This document shows, piece after piece, positions 1-5,889 of a stretch of DNA of 23,578 nt. The translations under genes and the position numbers were made by a program. The notes below the pieces were generated by a model, which was not told the DNA's origin, did no database searches, and worked only from the letters and a program-made list of their open reading frames with translations. The DNA lies in IMG/VR virus record IMGVR_UViG_3300035698_005020, positions 1-23,578 of that record; one strand, given 5' to 3'. The DNA is from a virus. How positions within the stretch are numbered: position 1 is the first letter of the stretch; every line of letters starts with the position of its first letter.

Positions 1-93
1 GCAGCGGCTTCGAATAGTAGTTTATACTATTCAAGTGATGCAGCTAAGTTAGTTTGGAAAGATTCAGGAGGAACGGTTAATAATTTATACTAA
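1..93 (+). CDS. 3' end of a tail/fibre-like structural protein (partial)
   Basis: Frame 1 is open from the window edge to the TAA at 91-93, giving 30 C-terminal residues rich in Ser, Ala and Asn and ending in KDSGGTVNNLY. From memory, this kind of ending (LVWKDSGGTVNNLY) is common at the C-terminus of Bacteroidota phage fibre or structural proteins; that resemblance is my only functional evidence. The next gene starts one base after the stop, so the two are probably co-transcribed. The start and all domains lie outside the window, so the length cannot be judged. Confidence 0.6.
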   Translation, partial: AAASNSSLYYSSDAAKLVWKDSGGTVNNLY

Positions 94-94
94 A

Positions 95-463
95 ATGAGC
101 AAGGTAATAGCAACCATAAGAACAAAATCAGCCCAGACAATTGATGGGCCAAAAGGTGAATCAAAACAGGTATATTTTGAGTTGAATCATTGGAGCAGAA
201 ACGGAGAAGCATATCAATCGAATGTAGTTCATTATTGGATTGAAACAGTCGATGAGGTTGATGTTAAACATTATCTAACAAGATTGTTTAATCCTGTTAC
301 AAATATCCCATTCGCAACGGTTAATTATTTGGCACAAATTGTTTCATCGAACGAAACTGATTATGTAGCAAAAGAAACGGAATTATTAAAGCAAGGCTTT
401 TTACTTCAAATCGCTTCCAAGGGTTATTGGGGATTAGATTCGAGTGGATACGAATTTGTATAA
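95..463 (+). CDS. Conserved-looking phage protein of unknown function, 122 aa
   Basis: A 122-residue soluble protein with no signal peptide or membrane segment. The ATG lies one base after the stop of the upstream structural gene (TAAAATG), with an A-rich leader and no Shine-Dalgarno. The sequence alternates polar and aromatic residues (NHWSRNGEAYQ, HYWIE, GYWGL), suggesting a small mixed alpha/beta or beta fold. I recognise no catalytic motif. Its position directly behind a tail/fibre-like gene is compatible with a small virion or tail-assembly protein, but this is only context. It reads without interruption in the dominant strand and frame pattern, so I am confident it is a real gene. Confidence 0.8.
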   Translation: MSKVIATIRTKSAQTIDGPKGESKQVYFELNHWSRNGEAYQSNVVHYWIETVDEVDVKHYLTRLFNPVTNIPFATVNYLAQIVSSNETDYVAKETELLKQGFLLQIASKGYWGLDSSGYEFV

Positions 464-484
464 AACACTAATTAAATAATCAAA

Positions 485-745
485 ATGAAATCAAATCAAC
501 AAGTACAAATCAAAGATTTAACTGACGCTCAGTTAAACGGGGAACAGTTAAATGCATTCAGGAACAGAGAGCATGCTATTTCGGACCAACGACAGCTAAA
601 CGAATCTATTGAAAGTCTTAGTCGGGTAATCGACGCCATCAACATTGAGCTGAATGAGAGGACTAATACCATGGATCAACCTGATTCCGAAACTGAAGGG
701 GGGAATTCGGAAGAAAGGGCTCCTAAGCCGAGAAAGCAATCATGA
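485..745 (+). CDS. Small charged helical protein of unknown function, 86 aa
   Basis: An 86-residue hydrophilic protein. Residues about 10-60 are rich in Gln, Asn, Glu and Leu with a heptad-like pattern (LNESIESLSRVIDAINIEL), so a helix or short coiled coil is likely. The last 25 residues are an acidic, Gly/Ser/Pro tail ending in a basic stretch (PKPRKQS). The start has the AATCAAAATG leader seen before several other genes here. The stop overlaps the next start (ATGA at 742-745), so it is translationally coupled to the cell-wall hydrolase behind it. No family is recognised. Confidence 0.75.
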   Translation: MKSNQQVQIKDLTDAQLNGEQLNAFRNREHAISDQRQLNESIESLSRVIDAINIELNERTNTMDQPDSETEGGNSEERAPKPRKQS

Positions 746-1239
746 AAAAAATTAGTTTCCATTTTTTCGACAAAGACCTATTTGTAACTCAATCCATTGA
801 GAGGCTAACAGGAAGGGGAAACAAATCCCATGTTGTTATAGAATTTGAAGAGGACCACTACTGCATTGAAGCAATAGGTGGTAGAATATTCGGCACAAAT
901 GGTGTTGTATCATCCACAGATCCATTGACGTACCACCAAGGTCGACTAAAACCAAAACACCACTACACTTTATCACTAGAGATTTCCGATGAATTATATC
1001 GCAAATCATTGAATTATGCCAAATCGTGTGAAGGCTATGGATATGGATATGGTGGTATTGCTCCGTTCGTTATTAGATTTTTAAGACCAAGCGGAAAAGG
1101 AAAGTACTGCTCGCAATTGGCGAAAGAGATTTACGAAATAGCAGTTGGGCACAGATTATCTATCGCCCAATCTCCTAACTCATTGTTTGATGTCATTGGA
1201 GCATACATAAAGGGACTTTATAGGGAGCCAGTACGATAA
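742..1239 (+). CDS. Permuted papain-fold (NlpC/P60, YiiX-like) cysteine hydrolase, candidate endolysin
   Basis: A 165-residue protein with the layout of circularly permuted NlpC/P60 (YiiX-like) enzymes. A catalytic His comes early in SHVVIEF (H30), a Glu follows one strand later (CIEA, E43), and the nucleophile lies late in GKYCSQLAKEIYE (C123), in the usual Y-C-S-x-L-x-x-x-x-Y helix context. Family members cut amide bonds in peptidoglycan stem peptides or act on lipids. In a phage cluster with other probable envelope genes, a cell-wall amidase or endopeptidase is the most likely role. There is no signal peptide, so export would need a holin or another route. The ATG overlaps the upstream stop (ATGA), and the stop overlaps the next start by one base. 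The fold assignment is an inference from motifs; substrate unknown. Confidence 0.7.
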   Translation: MKKISFHFFDKDLFVTQSIERLTGRGNKSHVVIEFEEDHYCIEAIGGRIFGTNGVVSSTDPLTYHQGRLKPKHHYTLSLEISDELYRKSLNYAKSCEGYGYGYGGIAPFVIRFLRPSGKGKYCSQLAKEIYEIAVGHRLSIAQSPNSLFDVIGAYIKGLYREPVR

Positions 1240-1658
1240 TGATAGGAAGTAACATCGATTCAATGATAGACACTTTATCGTCGGCACTAAAAACCTCGGT
1301 AACAAAAGCGGACTACATGCCCAACATGTGGGGGCTTTACAAGGATCTATTAGGGAGTGATAATGTTGCATATTTCCAAGTCACGATAGATCACCACGGG
1401 GCTGCGGTATCCAATGTGAGTCCAAATTTTGAAACGGTCACAGGATTGGCTATTGATAAGGTTCTAGGCAGAGACATGAAGGACGTTCCAGGCGCTACTT
1501 ACCCATCAAACGACGAGATATTCAAGCATGTATCTAAGGGGTTGACAGGGATTAAGAATTGGGAATATAATGGAGTAAAATGTACAGGACTTATTTGGAG
1601 AGAATCTTATAATACCTTTGGAGAACTTCTTATAAGAACAAGCGATGCCAATAAGTGA
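1239..1658 (+). CDS. PAS-like domain protein (first of two)
   Basis: A 139-residue soluble protein. From about residue 40 it reads like a PAS fold: a beta strand with a polar turn (YFQVTIDHHGAAVSNVS), a helix with the typical F-x-x-x-T-G-L spacing (NFETVTGLAIDKVLG), then GRDMKD, as in the G-R-x pattern of PAS domains. A weaker C-terminal half (GLIWRESYNTFGELLIRT) sits where the last PAS strands and the RD-type ending usually lie. PAS domains bind small ligands or cofactors (haem, flavin, metabolites) or mediate dimerisation. There is no kinase, cyclase or DNA-binding part, so this would be a stand-alone sensor or adaptor. The ATG overlaps the hydrolase stop (TAATG), and the 3' end overlaps the next gene by 14 bases. 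Fold call is moderate; ligand unknown. Confidence 0.6.
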   Translation: MIGSNIDSMIDTLSSALKTSVTKADYMPNMWGLYKDLLGSDNVAYFQVTIDHHGAAVSNVSPNFETVTGLAIDKVLGRDMKDVPGATYPSNDEIFKHVSKGLTGIKNWEYNGVKCTGLIWRESYNTFGELLIRTSDANK

Positions 1659-1989
1659 GTGGAGTAATGTAATCGACGTACTAAAAAACGCAGGGCTACT
1701 AGGCAGTGGAGGGGTAGCCTACGCTGCTATTAATCGATACTATAAGAGATCTGATAGAAAAAGCGATAAGGAGGATAAAAAGAATGATGACATCGACTCA
1801 TTCTTCCAAATAAAATACGAGGAAGTTCTGAAGGATAATCGAGAATTAACCGATACACTAAGTAAAACACAAATTGCATTAAGCGAATCTGAGCAACTTC
1901 TAAGAGTCGCTTTGACTGTTGTGGATGAAGCAAAAAACACAGACTTAGTGAAACTATTAAGGAATAGAAGTGGAGAAATTAAAGACTGA
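1645..1989 (+). CDS. Small protein with a possible membrane segment and a coiled coil
   Basis: A 114-residue protein in two parts. Residues about 8-32 hold a Gly/Ala-rich, weakly hydrophobic stretch (AGLLGSGGVAYAAINRYY) followed by a strongly charged linker (KRSDRKSDKEDKKNDD). Residues 50-105 have heptad-like spacing (YEEVLKDNRELTDTLSKTQ) and should form a coiled coil. A short N-terminal anchor followed by a basic patch and a coiled coil would suit a membrane-tethered scaffold. It could be a holin-like or accessory lysis protein, but the hydrophobic stretch is too weak to call. It is nested between two PAS-like genes, overlapping the first by 14 bases and the second by 20, so the three are probably made together. 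Confidence 0.65.
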   Translation: MPISEWSNVIDVLKNAGLLGSGGVAYAAINRYYKRSDRKSDKEDKKNDDIDSFFQIKYEEVLKDNRELTDTLSKTQIALSESEQLLRVALTVVDEAKNTDLVKLLRNRSGEIKD

Positions 1990-2371
1990 TGTAGTCGACT
2001 TAGTATTTTCTATTTGTGATTTAGATGTAAATCCCAATTGTTTGTGGGATTTCGAAGGTCGTTTTATTTATTGCAATAAATTATTTGCTGACCTACTGGG
2101 ATATCGGAGAAGAGAAATAATAGGAACCGAGTTTGTTAAATTGATGCATCCAGGAGATGTAAAAAGGAGCATTGATGTGTACGACAGTAACACAGAAAGT
2201 GGAGTTAATCTTGTATATAACTTCTATAATCGTTATTATCGTAAAGACGGAACAGTAATATTCATGTGTTGGTTGAAGGGTTGGAACAATTCTAAATTCA
2301 AAATTGGGGGTGGCCAAGCAAAAGAGGTTACTGAGTCCGAATATAAAAAACAAGGTTTAAATATTGATTGA
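1970..2371 (+). CDS. PAS-domain protein (second of two), stand-alone sensor
   Basis: A 133-residue protein that is almost entirely one PAS domain of the PAS_3 type. The first strands read CLWDFEGRFIYCN, the helix is KLFADLLGYRRREIIG with the classic L-G-Y-x-x-x-E-I-I-G spacing, TEFVKLMHPGD matches the H-P-x-D element, and NFYNRYYRKDGTVIFMCWLKG is the final hairpin with R-x-K-D-G. The only sensible start is a GTG at 1970, 20 bases inside the upstream gene, because the next Met is residue 58, beyond the first half of the fold. No output domain follows; the last 20 residues are a charged tail. Such a protein would sense a ligand or redox state and act through a partner. Cys residues near the strands (C16, C24, C35) could matter for redox sensing, but that is speculative. 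Confidence 0.8.
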   Translation: MEKLKTDVVDLVFSICDLDVNPNCLWDFEGRFIYCNKLFADLLGYRRREIIGTEFVKLMHPGDVKRSIDVYDSNTESGVNLVYNFYNRYYRKDGTVIFMCWLKGWNNSKFKIGGGQAKEVTESEYKKQGLNID

Positions 2372-2372
2372 T

Positions 2373-2957
2373 ATGGATACGAACGTTAAATCATATACGG
2401 ATGTAGAACTTCTCGGAAAGGTAAGTGGATTAGATTCATTCAAAGGAATACCAGAAGATTATTGGATTATTGGCGTCCAGTCTAAAGAGGACGGATTTAA
2501 CATATTCGATGACAAATTTTACCTCTACAAAGGAGTTAAGTTCGTATCCGCAGTTAGTGGAACTACAAATGCAGGAGCATCGGGATTACATGATTTCCAA
2601 CGATATAACGTTAATGGATGTGCGATAATTAAGGCTGACGAATGGTATCACGATCTGTGGTCGCCAGGATACCATAAAGGGAAAATGAAAGCGTTTCGCC
2701 AAGTTTCTCCAATAAAATACTATCGAGACAAGAACAGAAACAACAAGGCCGAGCAAGAAGGTAAGGTTCACGAGGGCATTATTGGAATAAATTTCCATAC
2801 TGCTACATATCTAAATAAACCGGGCTTTATAGCTAGATTTATCGGAGGATGGTCTGTTGGATGCCAAGTGGTCAATAATATTGACGACTATTATTGGATA
2901 CTCGGAATAGTTGGGGATCAAAAAAGGATTTCTTATTGCTTAATAAATGAGTTTTGA
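2373..2957 (+). CDS. YkuD-like (L,D-transpeptidase-type) candidate peptidoglycan enzyme with H...SxGC motif
   Basis: I start this gene at the ATG at 2373, one base after the upstream stop, giving 194 aa; a TTG at 2364 would add only three residues. The C-terminal half carries GINFHTA (H142) and, 19 residues on, WSVGCQV (S161-V-G-C164). This reproduces the His plus S/T-x-G-C nucleophile arrangement of YkuD-like L,D-transpeptidases. Upstream blocks (KGVKFVSAVSGTTNAG, YHDLWSPGYHKGKMKAF, YYRDKNRN) fit a phage family I recall that ends in the same signature. A role in cutting or modifying host peptidoglycan at exit is likely, but catalysis is inferred. There is no signal peptide. The stop overlaps the next start (TTGA). 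Confidence 0.65.
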   Translation: MDTNVKSYTDVELLGKVSGLDSFKGIPEDYWIIGVQSKEDGFNIFDDKFYLYKGVKFVSAVSGTTNAGASGLHDFQRYNVNGCAIIKADEWYHDLWSPGYHKGKMKAFRQVSPIKYYRDKNRNNKAEQEGKVHEGIIGINFHTATYLNKPGFIARFIGGWSVGCQVVNNIDDYYWILGIVGDQKRISYCLINEF

Positions 2958-3175
2958 AAAGGCAAGAGATACTGCAATGGACGCAAATAGTGGGGATAGG
3001 CATATTGATAGGAATCCAAAGCCTAAAGCCGCAAGTGGTTCAACCGTTACCCATAGTAGTCAAGACCGAAAAACAGATAAAACATGAGATTATCGAAAAA
3101 CTTGATAGTGTTGCTCATGCTTCTGATACCGTTACAAGTATTGAGCAAGCAATTGATATACTCAACACCCCCTGA
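2954..3175 (+). CDS. Small membrane protein, candidate inner-membrane spanin partner
   Basis: A 73-residue protein with one N-terminal membrane segment (about residues 9-24, WTQIVGIGILIGIQSL), a Pro/Val-rich stretch, and a charged, probably helical C-terminus (EKQIKHEIIEKLDSV). The start is a TTG whose last two bases form part of the upstream stop (TTGA at 2954-2957); there is no other Met in the protein, so the TTG or a start by coupling is required. N-in/C-out topology, small size and an out-of-frame overlap of 92 bases with the next membrane gene recall the Rz/Rz1 spanin pairs of phages of Gram-negative hosts. The role is inferred from layout only. Confidence 0.55.
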   Translation: MKRQEILQWTQIVGIGILIGIQSLKPQVVQPLPIVVKTEKQIKHEIIEKLDSVAHASDTVTSIEQAIDILNTP

Positions 3176-3407
3176 TACCATTTGTTTTGATACTGCTACC
3201 GTCATACGATGGGCAAAGGAGAAGACGGCAACGAAGAGTCAAGTTGATTACTTGATTGCATCTTTGACTGATGAAATCAAGACGCACTCAATGACAAGGC
3301 TTAAGTTAAATGCAAGCATCACCGAGAATGAAAGACTGAAAGGCGTAGCTCGCAAGCAGATAGTAATTACTGCGATAGTGGGGTTGGTTGTAGGTCTTAT
3401 TATTTGA
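3084..3407 (+). CDS. Secreted/membrane protein with N- and C-terminal hydrophobic segments, candidate spanin
   Basis: A 107-residue protein. Residues 5-21 form a strong hydrophobic signal or anchor (LIVLLMLLIPLQVL) ending in SKQ. The middle is helical and charged (WAKEKTATKSQVDYLI, NASITENERLKGVARK). The last 15 residues are a clear membrane segment (IVITAIVGLVVGLII). A periplasmic helix held by hydrophobic ends at both termini resembles unimolecular spanins, which fuse outer and inner membranes at the end of lysis. However, a lipobox Cys is missing and the only Cys is near residue 34 (DTICFD), so the outer-membrane anchor is not obvious. It begins inside the upstream gene in another frame. 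Bacteroidota phages often carry small DTICF-type proteins like this near their lysis genes. Confidence 0.65.
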   Translation: MRLSKNLIVLLMLLIPLQVLSKQLIYSTPPDTICFDTATVIRWAKEKTATKSQVDYLIASLTDEIKTHSMTRLKLNASITENERLKGVARKQIVITAIVGLVVGLII

Positions 3408-3415
3408 TACCTTTG
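3384..3415 (+). promoter_or_regulatory. Bacteroidota-type promoter (TTG ... TACCTTTG)
   Basis: TACCTTTG at 3408-3415 matches the TAnnTTTG (-7) box of the Bacteroidota primary sigma factor. TTG triplets at 3384-3386 and 3388-3390 lie 21 and 17 bases upstream, in the expected range for the -33 box. It sits in the short gap before the gene at 3431 and would give a leader of about ten bases. It probably starts the unit that runs into the fibre and packaging genes. Confidence 0.6.
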
Positions 3416-3430
3416 TGAAAATTTAATCAA

Positions 3431-3667
3431 ATGAGTAAGAAATTAACAGTAAAAGAATTAGATGAGTCAAAGCGACTCAGGACTGAGTTAATGAGCACAA
3501 AAGCTAGGCTTGGCGAAATCGAGATGCACAAGCACGCATTGTTCAATGACTTAACCAAACTAAAAGAAGAGTTCGCGAGTCACGAGGCTTTATTGTCTAA
3601 GAAGTATGGCGAGAACGCTGTGGTAAATATCGCAACAGGAGAAGTTAGGGACGAAAAAGAAAAATGA
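3431..3667 (+). CDS. Short coiled-coil phage protein of unknown function, 78 aa
   Basis: A 78-residue protein. Residues 5-60 are a continuous charged helix with heptad spacing (LRTELMSTKARLGEIEMHK), followed by KKYGENAVVNIATGEV. The ending K-Y-G-x-x-x-x-N-x-x-T-G-E is one I associate with small coiled-coil proteins widespread in Bacteroidota and marine phages, usually of unknown function. It is the first gene behind a good promoter, has the AATCAAATG leader, and its stop overlaps the next start (ATGA). Small size and position before a fibre gene could suit a chaperone or structural helper, but no role can be shown. Confidence 0.8.
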   Translation: MSKKLTVKELDESKRLRTELMSTKARLGEIEMHKHALFNDLTKLKEEFASHEALLSKKYGENAVVNIATGEVRDEKEK

Positions 3668-4614
3668 GCAAAATAAACACTTACCGTATTGATAGAGGAG
3701 TTTCTATAGACGACTATGTTATTGGCACTAATGACGATAACATGGACGAGACTGTAAACTTTTTGGTAAGTGACTTGATTGCTCTTGTTCCACTAGCTCC
3801 TGGTCAGACAAGTACATTACAAGAAGTTACGACAGCAGGTGCCACGAGTACTGTTCCGACAACATTCTCCGATTTATCGGTAGGCATAATCAGATTTGTG
3901 GGTGGTGTGTACGACTCAAATGGAGTCTTGGGTAGCAGTGGAGATGTTCTTACGTCTGATGGATCTGTTACGGAGTGGCTGCCCATTTCGGCACCGACCA
4001 CATACTCCGTCCTAACAGTTACGGATGAATTACACGTAGGTGATAAGCTATACGACTCTAATGACGCTTTAGGGAATAGTGGAGATGTACTTACATCAGA
4101 TGGCACAAAGGCAGAATGGATTCCACCAGCATCAAGCGCTCCGAGTTATTCATTGGTTTTTGATGGATATAGTACTAGTGACCAATACCCTATAGGCATA
4201 TCTACCCAATCTCCTGATGTTATTAATTTTGGGACTAGTTACAGTAATTCTAATGTTGATTACAATGGAATGACTGATGTAATCACATTTATGACAGCAG
4301 GATATTACCTAGTGGAATATACTTTGAATTGGTTTTTCACATCAGGGACTTTATCTTCCGGCACTCTTTTCTTTTGTAAATCGTTGACTGGTGGTATATT
4401 CGACTACTCAAACAGCAAGGCAATAACATTGCAGCCCGACTCCTACGCATCATCATCGGTAACTTCAGGAGTGGTCGCAATTGAAAACCAGACAATGAGA
4501 GTCATTTTTACTAGAGATGACTACTCAGACACTCAAAGCTATTTAAGGTATATCGAAATCGACCAATACTTGTCAATACACTCAGCATCAATGCGGATAT
4601 GGAAGTTGGAGTAA
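3664..4614 (+). CDS. Fibre-like minor structural protein with tandem repeats and beta-sandwich C-terminus
   Basis: A 316-residue Ser/Thr/Gly-rich protein. Residues 1-45 look like an attachment region. Residues 82-107 and 129-154 are two copies of a repeat (x-Y-D-S-N-x-x-L-G-x-S-G-D-V-L-T-S-D-G-x-x-x-E-W-x-P), a pattern seen in phage and bacterial trimeric fibres. From about 165 the sequence is all-beta (DVITFMTAGYYLVEYTLNWFF, then further strands to SASMRIWKLE), resembling a C1q/TNF-like jelly roll, as in many fibre tips. It therefore probably trimerises and binds the host surface, or decorates the virion. Start by ATGA overlap with the upstream gene; the 3' end overlaps the next gene by 16 bases. 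Domain calls are by eye. Confidence 0.7.
   Translation: MSKINTYRIDRGVSIDDYVIGTNDDNMDETVNFLVSDLIALVPLAPGQTSTLQEVTTAGATSTVPTTFSDLSVGIIRFVGGVYDSNGVLGSSGDVLTSDGSVTEWLPISAPTTYSVLTVTDELHVGDKLYDSNDALGNSGDVLTSDGTKAEWIPPASSAPSYSLVFDGYSTSDQYPIGISTQSPDVINFGTSYSNSNVDYNGMTDVITFMTAGYYLVEYTLNWFFTSGTLSSGTLFFCKSLTGGIFDYSNSKAITLQPDSYASSSVTSGVVAIENQTMRVIFTRDDYSDTQSYLRYIEIDQYLSIHSASMRIWKLE
3907..3984 (+). repeat. Fibre repeat copy 1 (26 codons)
   Basis: Codons 82-107 of the fibre-like gene: VYDSN, LGSSGDVLTSDG, TEWLP. Copy 2 follows after a 21-codon spacer. The protein match is strong while third codon positions differ, so the duplication is old or held by selection on protein. Confidence 0.75.
4048..4125 (+). 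repeat. Fibre repeat copy 2 (26 codons)
   Basis: Codons 129-154 of the fibre-like gene: LYDSN, LGNSGDVLTSDG, AEWIP. It matches copy 1 at 18 of 26 residues by eye. Confidence 0.75.
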
Positions 4615-4838
4615 AACTGATACGGAAAATTGCAGTAGGCAGAGACTACAAGAATGCGATGAATTATATCGTAGGGCAAAACGTCCTTGGTAGCAGTCAT
4701 CGAATCCATTTAATTAAGTTCGATCCTGAGTATAGCTCCATTCTTATATACATCGAAAACGATGAAAACGAGGTTATTTTATGGAAGGAGTTCACTGACA
4801 CCATGCCCATATCTATCGAGTACAATATAGATTTTTAG
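4599..4838 (+). CDS. Small conserved phage protein of unknown function, 79 aa
   Basis: A 79-residue protein with a compact mixed alpha/beta pattern: KLIRKIAVGRDYKNAMNYIV, then strands SHRIHLIKF, SILIYIEN and EVILWKEF, ending TMPISIEYNIDF. I recall close relatives as a hypothetical protein repeated across flavobacterial phages and prophages, usually beside tail or fibre genes, with the DYKNAMNYIVGQ and LWKEF blocks kept. The conserved core begins at about residue 6, so the ATG at 4599 is acceptable although it lies 16 bases inside the upstream gene. No catalytic residues can be pointed out. Confidence 0.8.
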   Translation: MEVGVKLIRKIAVGRDYKNAMNYIVGQNVLGSSHRIHLIKFDPEYSSILIYIENDENEVILWKEFTDTMPISIEYNIDF

Positions 4839-4846
4839 TAAATTCG

Positions 4847-4854
4847 TATATTTA
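4847..4854 (+). promoter_or_regulatory. Weak -7-like box (TATATTTA) within a small inverted repeat
   Basis: TATATTTA differs from TAnnTTTG at the last base and has no TTG at the -33 distance. It lies in the 35-base gap before the secreted protein gene. The 6-base arms GTAAAT (4838-4843) and ATTTAC (4850-4855) form a perfect inverted repeat over it, which could be an operator or chance. Confidence 0.25.
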
Positions 4855-4873
4855 CGATTCTAATAACTGATGT

Positions 4874-5329
4874 ATGAAAAACCTTTTAATGCTACTGTGC
4901 TTAATTCTAGTCACATCAACAGTTAAATCTCAAAGCTCAGAACAAGCAATTCTTCAGGCAGGATTAAATGCTCGAACAGACAACTTCTTTGCAGTTATCG
5001 GACTGCAGAAGATGTTCCGAGAAAAGAACGTAGTAATGGTCGGCCGAGTCAGGTATGGATCCGGGGTCCTATATCGAGAGCGCGAAATCAACGTGCAGTT
5101 CGGAATGGGACTAAAGGTGTCTGATGATGTGGATGTGATTCTGTATCCATTTTGGTTTAATGGAAAGCCTGACGAGGAATCAGAGAATACGCCTACTACA
5201 ATTACTTGTTCGATGCTAATACCTACAACCAAAGAGTCCAGAATCGACTTCGGATTAACTCTAATAAATAATCAAATCAGGCCAACAATAACAGTGGCCA
5301 TAGCTTTAATCAAATTTAATGATTTATGA
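4874..5329 (+). CDS. Secreted protein, probable small outer-membrane beta-barrel, phage-encoded
   Basis: A 151-residue protein with a textbook signal peptide: MK, a hydrophobic core (LLMLLCLILVTSTV), then KSQ followed by SSEQ, the cleavage style of flavobacterial secreted proteins. The mature part is a run of amphipathic strands joined by short charged turns (QAGLNARTDNFFAVIGL, VVMVGRVRYGSG, INVQFGMGLKV, DVILYPFWFNG, TITCSMLIPT, RIDFGLTLINN, PTITVAIALIKF). Seven or eight strands suit a small outer-membrane barrel. A phage could use it to block superinfection or alter the host envelope, but no family is recognised. It sits in a late structural region, with ATGA overlap to the next gene. Reading of the barrel is inference. 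Confidence 0.65.
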   Translation: MKNLLMLLCLILVTSTVKSQSSEQAILQAGLNARTDNFFAVIGLQKMFREKNVVMVGRVRYGSGVLYREREINVQFGMGLKVSDDVDVILYPFWFNGKPDEESENTPTTITCSMLIPTTKESRIDFGLTLINNQIRPTITVAIALIKFNDL

Positions 5330-5889
5330 AATCACCATTTTACTTCATCGCAAAGCCTGTAAACGGTAGGCGATATGATAATCTTAGAGACATAGGCGGT
5401 GTAGAGTTCGTTACTAGTACATCTGAAGAGGACCATTTAGCCTCGAATAGATTTGCGGAGGTTGTAGAGTTGCCAATATCATACAAAGGGCCTGTAAGAA
5501 TAGGAGATATACTGCTCGTGCATCACAATGTATTCAAATTTTACAATGACATGCAGGGGCGAATAAAGAGTGGCAAGAGTTTCTTTCGTGATGACAAATT
5601 CTTTATTGAAAACGACCAATTCTTCATGTATCTAAGTGATGGAGATTGGCATGCTCACGATAGATATTGCTTTGTTGAACCCGCAAAAGCTGAAGAATCA
5701 ATTATATTCAAACCATTTACTGACGAGCCATTGGTGGGAATAATGAGATATCCGAACAAGTACTTAACATCAAAAGGGATAATGCCAGGTACGAAAGTGT
5801 CATATCGTCCCAACAGCGAATATGAGTTTGTTGTTGATGGAGATATACTCTATAGGATTTTTGATCATCAAATCACAATGGCACTATGA
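5326..5889 (+). CDS. GroES-like co-chaperonin candidate with two GroES-type halves
   Basis: A 187-residue protein. Residues about 42-105 (RFAEVVELPISYKGPVRIGD, ILLVHHNVFKFY, then a long loop and a strand) resemble the GroES barrel core, with x-V-x-x-x-P followed by V-x-x-G-D-x-x-x-x-H. A second, shorter half (about 133-187: LVGIMRYPN, GIMPGTKVSYRPNSEYEF, DILYRIFDHQITM) repeats the pattern of G-x-V, a turn with G-x-x-V, and a final strand. Phages of several groups encode GroES-like proteins that help fold the capsid protein with host GroEL; a place just before terminase and capsid genes fits. The match is by pattern only and it is longer than GroES (about 95 aa). Overlaps both neighbours by ATGA. 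Confidence 0.5.
   Translation: MKSPFYFIAKPVNGRRYDNLRDIGGVEFVTSTSEEDHLASNRFAEVVELPISYKGPVRIGDILLVHHNVFKFYNDMQGRIKSGKSFFRDDKFFIENDQFFMYLSDGDWHAHDRYCFVEPAKAEESIIFKPFTDEPLVGIMRYPNKYLTSKGIMPGTKVSYRPNSEYEFVVDGDILYRIFDHQITMAL

Noticed and set aside
12-32. Perfect 8-bp inverted repeat GAATAGTA / TACTATTC with a 5-base loop
   Set aside because: It is AT-rich, inside the coding end of the first gene, and has no T-run after it, so it is not a terminator; probably chance.
1645-1720. Calling the 1645 gene a holin
   Set aside because: Only one weak Gly/Ala-rich hydrophobic stretch is present and the rest is a long coiled coil; not enough for a holin call.
2364-2372. TTG start at 2364 for the YkuD-like gene
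   Set aside because: The ATG at 2373 is one base after the upstream stop and loses only three residues, so it is the simpler start.
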